Shown: one piece after another, positions 23,146 to 23,195 of the stretch | Layout: each line of letters begins with the position of its first letter | Position numbering within the stretch: position 1 is the first letter of the stretch | Assembly (NCBI GenBank): GCA_045645805.1 | Contig: JAZRJL010000070.1 | Span: 1-23,195, forward strand | DNA from: SIG440 sp045645805 | GTDB taxonomy: Bacteria; Bacillota; Clostridia; Monoglobales; Monoglobaceae | Direction of reading: 5' to 3' | Length of the DNA stretch: 23,195 nucleotides | Position numbers and translations under genes: made by a program | Notes under the pieces: generated by a model | Told to the model about the DNA's origin: nothing | The model's database searches: none | The model's input: only the letters and a program-made list of their open reading frames with translations

Positions 23146-23195
23146 ATGTTTAAGGATACTTCAAAAATATTCATTCAGGCAGGCAAGGGCGGTGA
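23146..23195 (+). CDS. obg: GTPase Obg/CgtA (N-terminal fragment, cut by window edge)
   Basis: ATG 23146 follows AAAGGAGGT (23131-23139). The 16 visible codons read MFKDTSKIFIQAGKGG, the start of the glycine-rich Obg fold. Location directly after rpmA is the usual one. Obg is involved in 50S assembly and stress control. Confidence 0.88.
   Translation, partial: MFKDTSKIFIQAGKGG

Noticed and set aside
1..23195. CRISPR arrays, insertion sequences, tRNA or rRNA genes, defence or toxin-antitoxin genes
   Set aside because: No regularly spaced repeats, transposase motifs, cloverleaf-like sequences or recognisable defence proteins were seen on either strand.

Overview
The window is a stretch of chromosome from a low-GC Gram-positive bacterium of the class Clostridia. 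Four things point there: a conserved housekeeping block (yicC, remA, gmk, rpoZ, priA, def, fmt, rsmB, rlmN, prpC, prkC, rsgA, rpe, thiN) in its usual Firmicutes order; a SpoIVFB-type protease, which implies a spore former or a recent descendant of one; the paired radical-SAM/DUF2344 genes typical of Clostridia; and AT-rich sequence with strong GGAGG-type ribosome binding sites. Genus or order cannot be fixed from this alone.

Layout. Positions 1-2620 look like accessory sequence: the end of an unrecognised protein, an aldose 1-epimerase relative broken by a short frameshift, and a CapA-type lipoprotein. RqcH (ribosome quality control) runs leftward from 4382. It shares a compact divergent promoter region with a co-directional run of 15 genes on the + strand (4577-18333) whose genes overlap or lie close together. 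This run covers RNA turnover and matrix regulation (yicC, remA), GMP kinase and RNA polymerase omega, replication restart (priA), N-terminal formyl-Met handling (def, fmt), a membrane zinc protease, 16S and 23S rRNA methylation (rsmB, rlmN), the PP2C phosphatase/PASTA kinase signalling pair, ribosome assembly GTPase RsgA, Rpe and thiamine pyrophosphokinase. A possible 39-residue micro-ORF follows.

Positions 18519-19707 carry a leftward two-gene unit: a small single-pass membrane protein and an M50 intramembrane protease (SpoIVFB-like). From 19766 rightward come a B12-type radical SAM protein and its DUF2344 partner, then the ribosomal unit rplU-rpmA, and finally the start of obg, cut by the window edge. 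rplU has its own promoter and a structured leader.

Most of the window is conserved and well known, and I found no convincing undescribed system. The more informative points are absences and small oddities. coaBC is missing between rpoZ and priA, where a terminator-like hairpin sits. rng and prp are missing around rplU-rpmA, and L27 correspondingly lacks the N-terminal extension that Prp removes. SpoIVFA appears to be replaced by a 108-residue membrane protein, and the position usual for spoVM holds an unrelated micro-ORF. The epimerase gene carries a frameshift.
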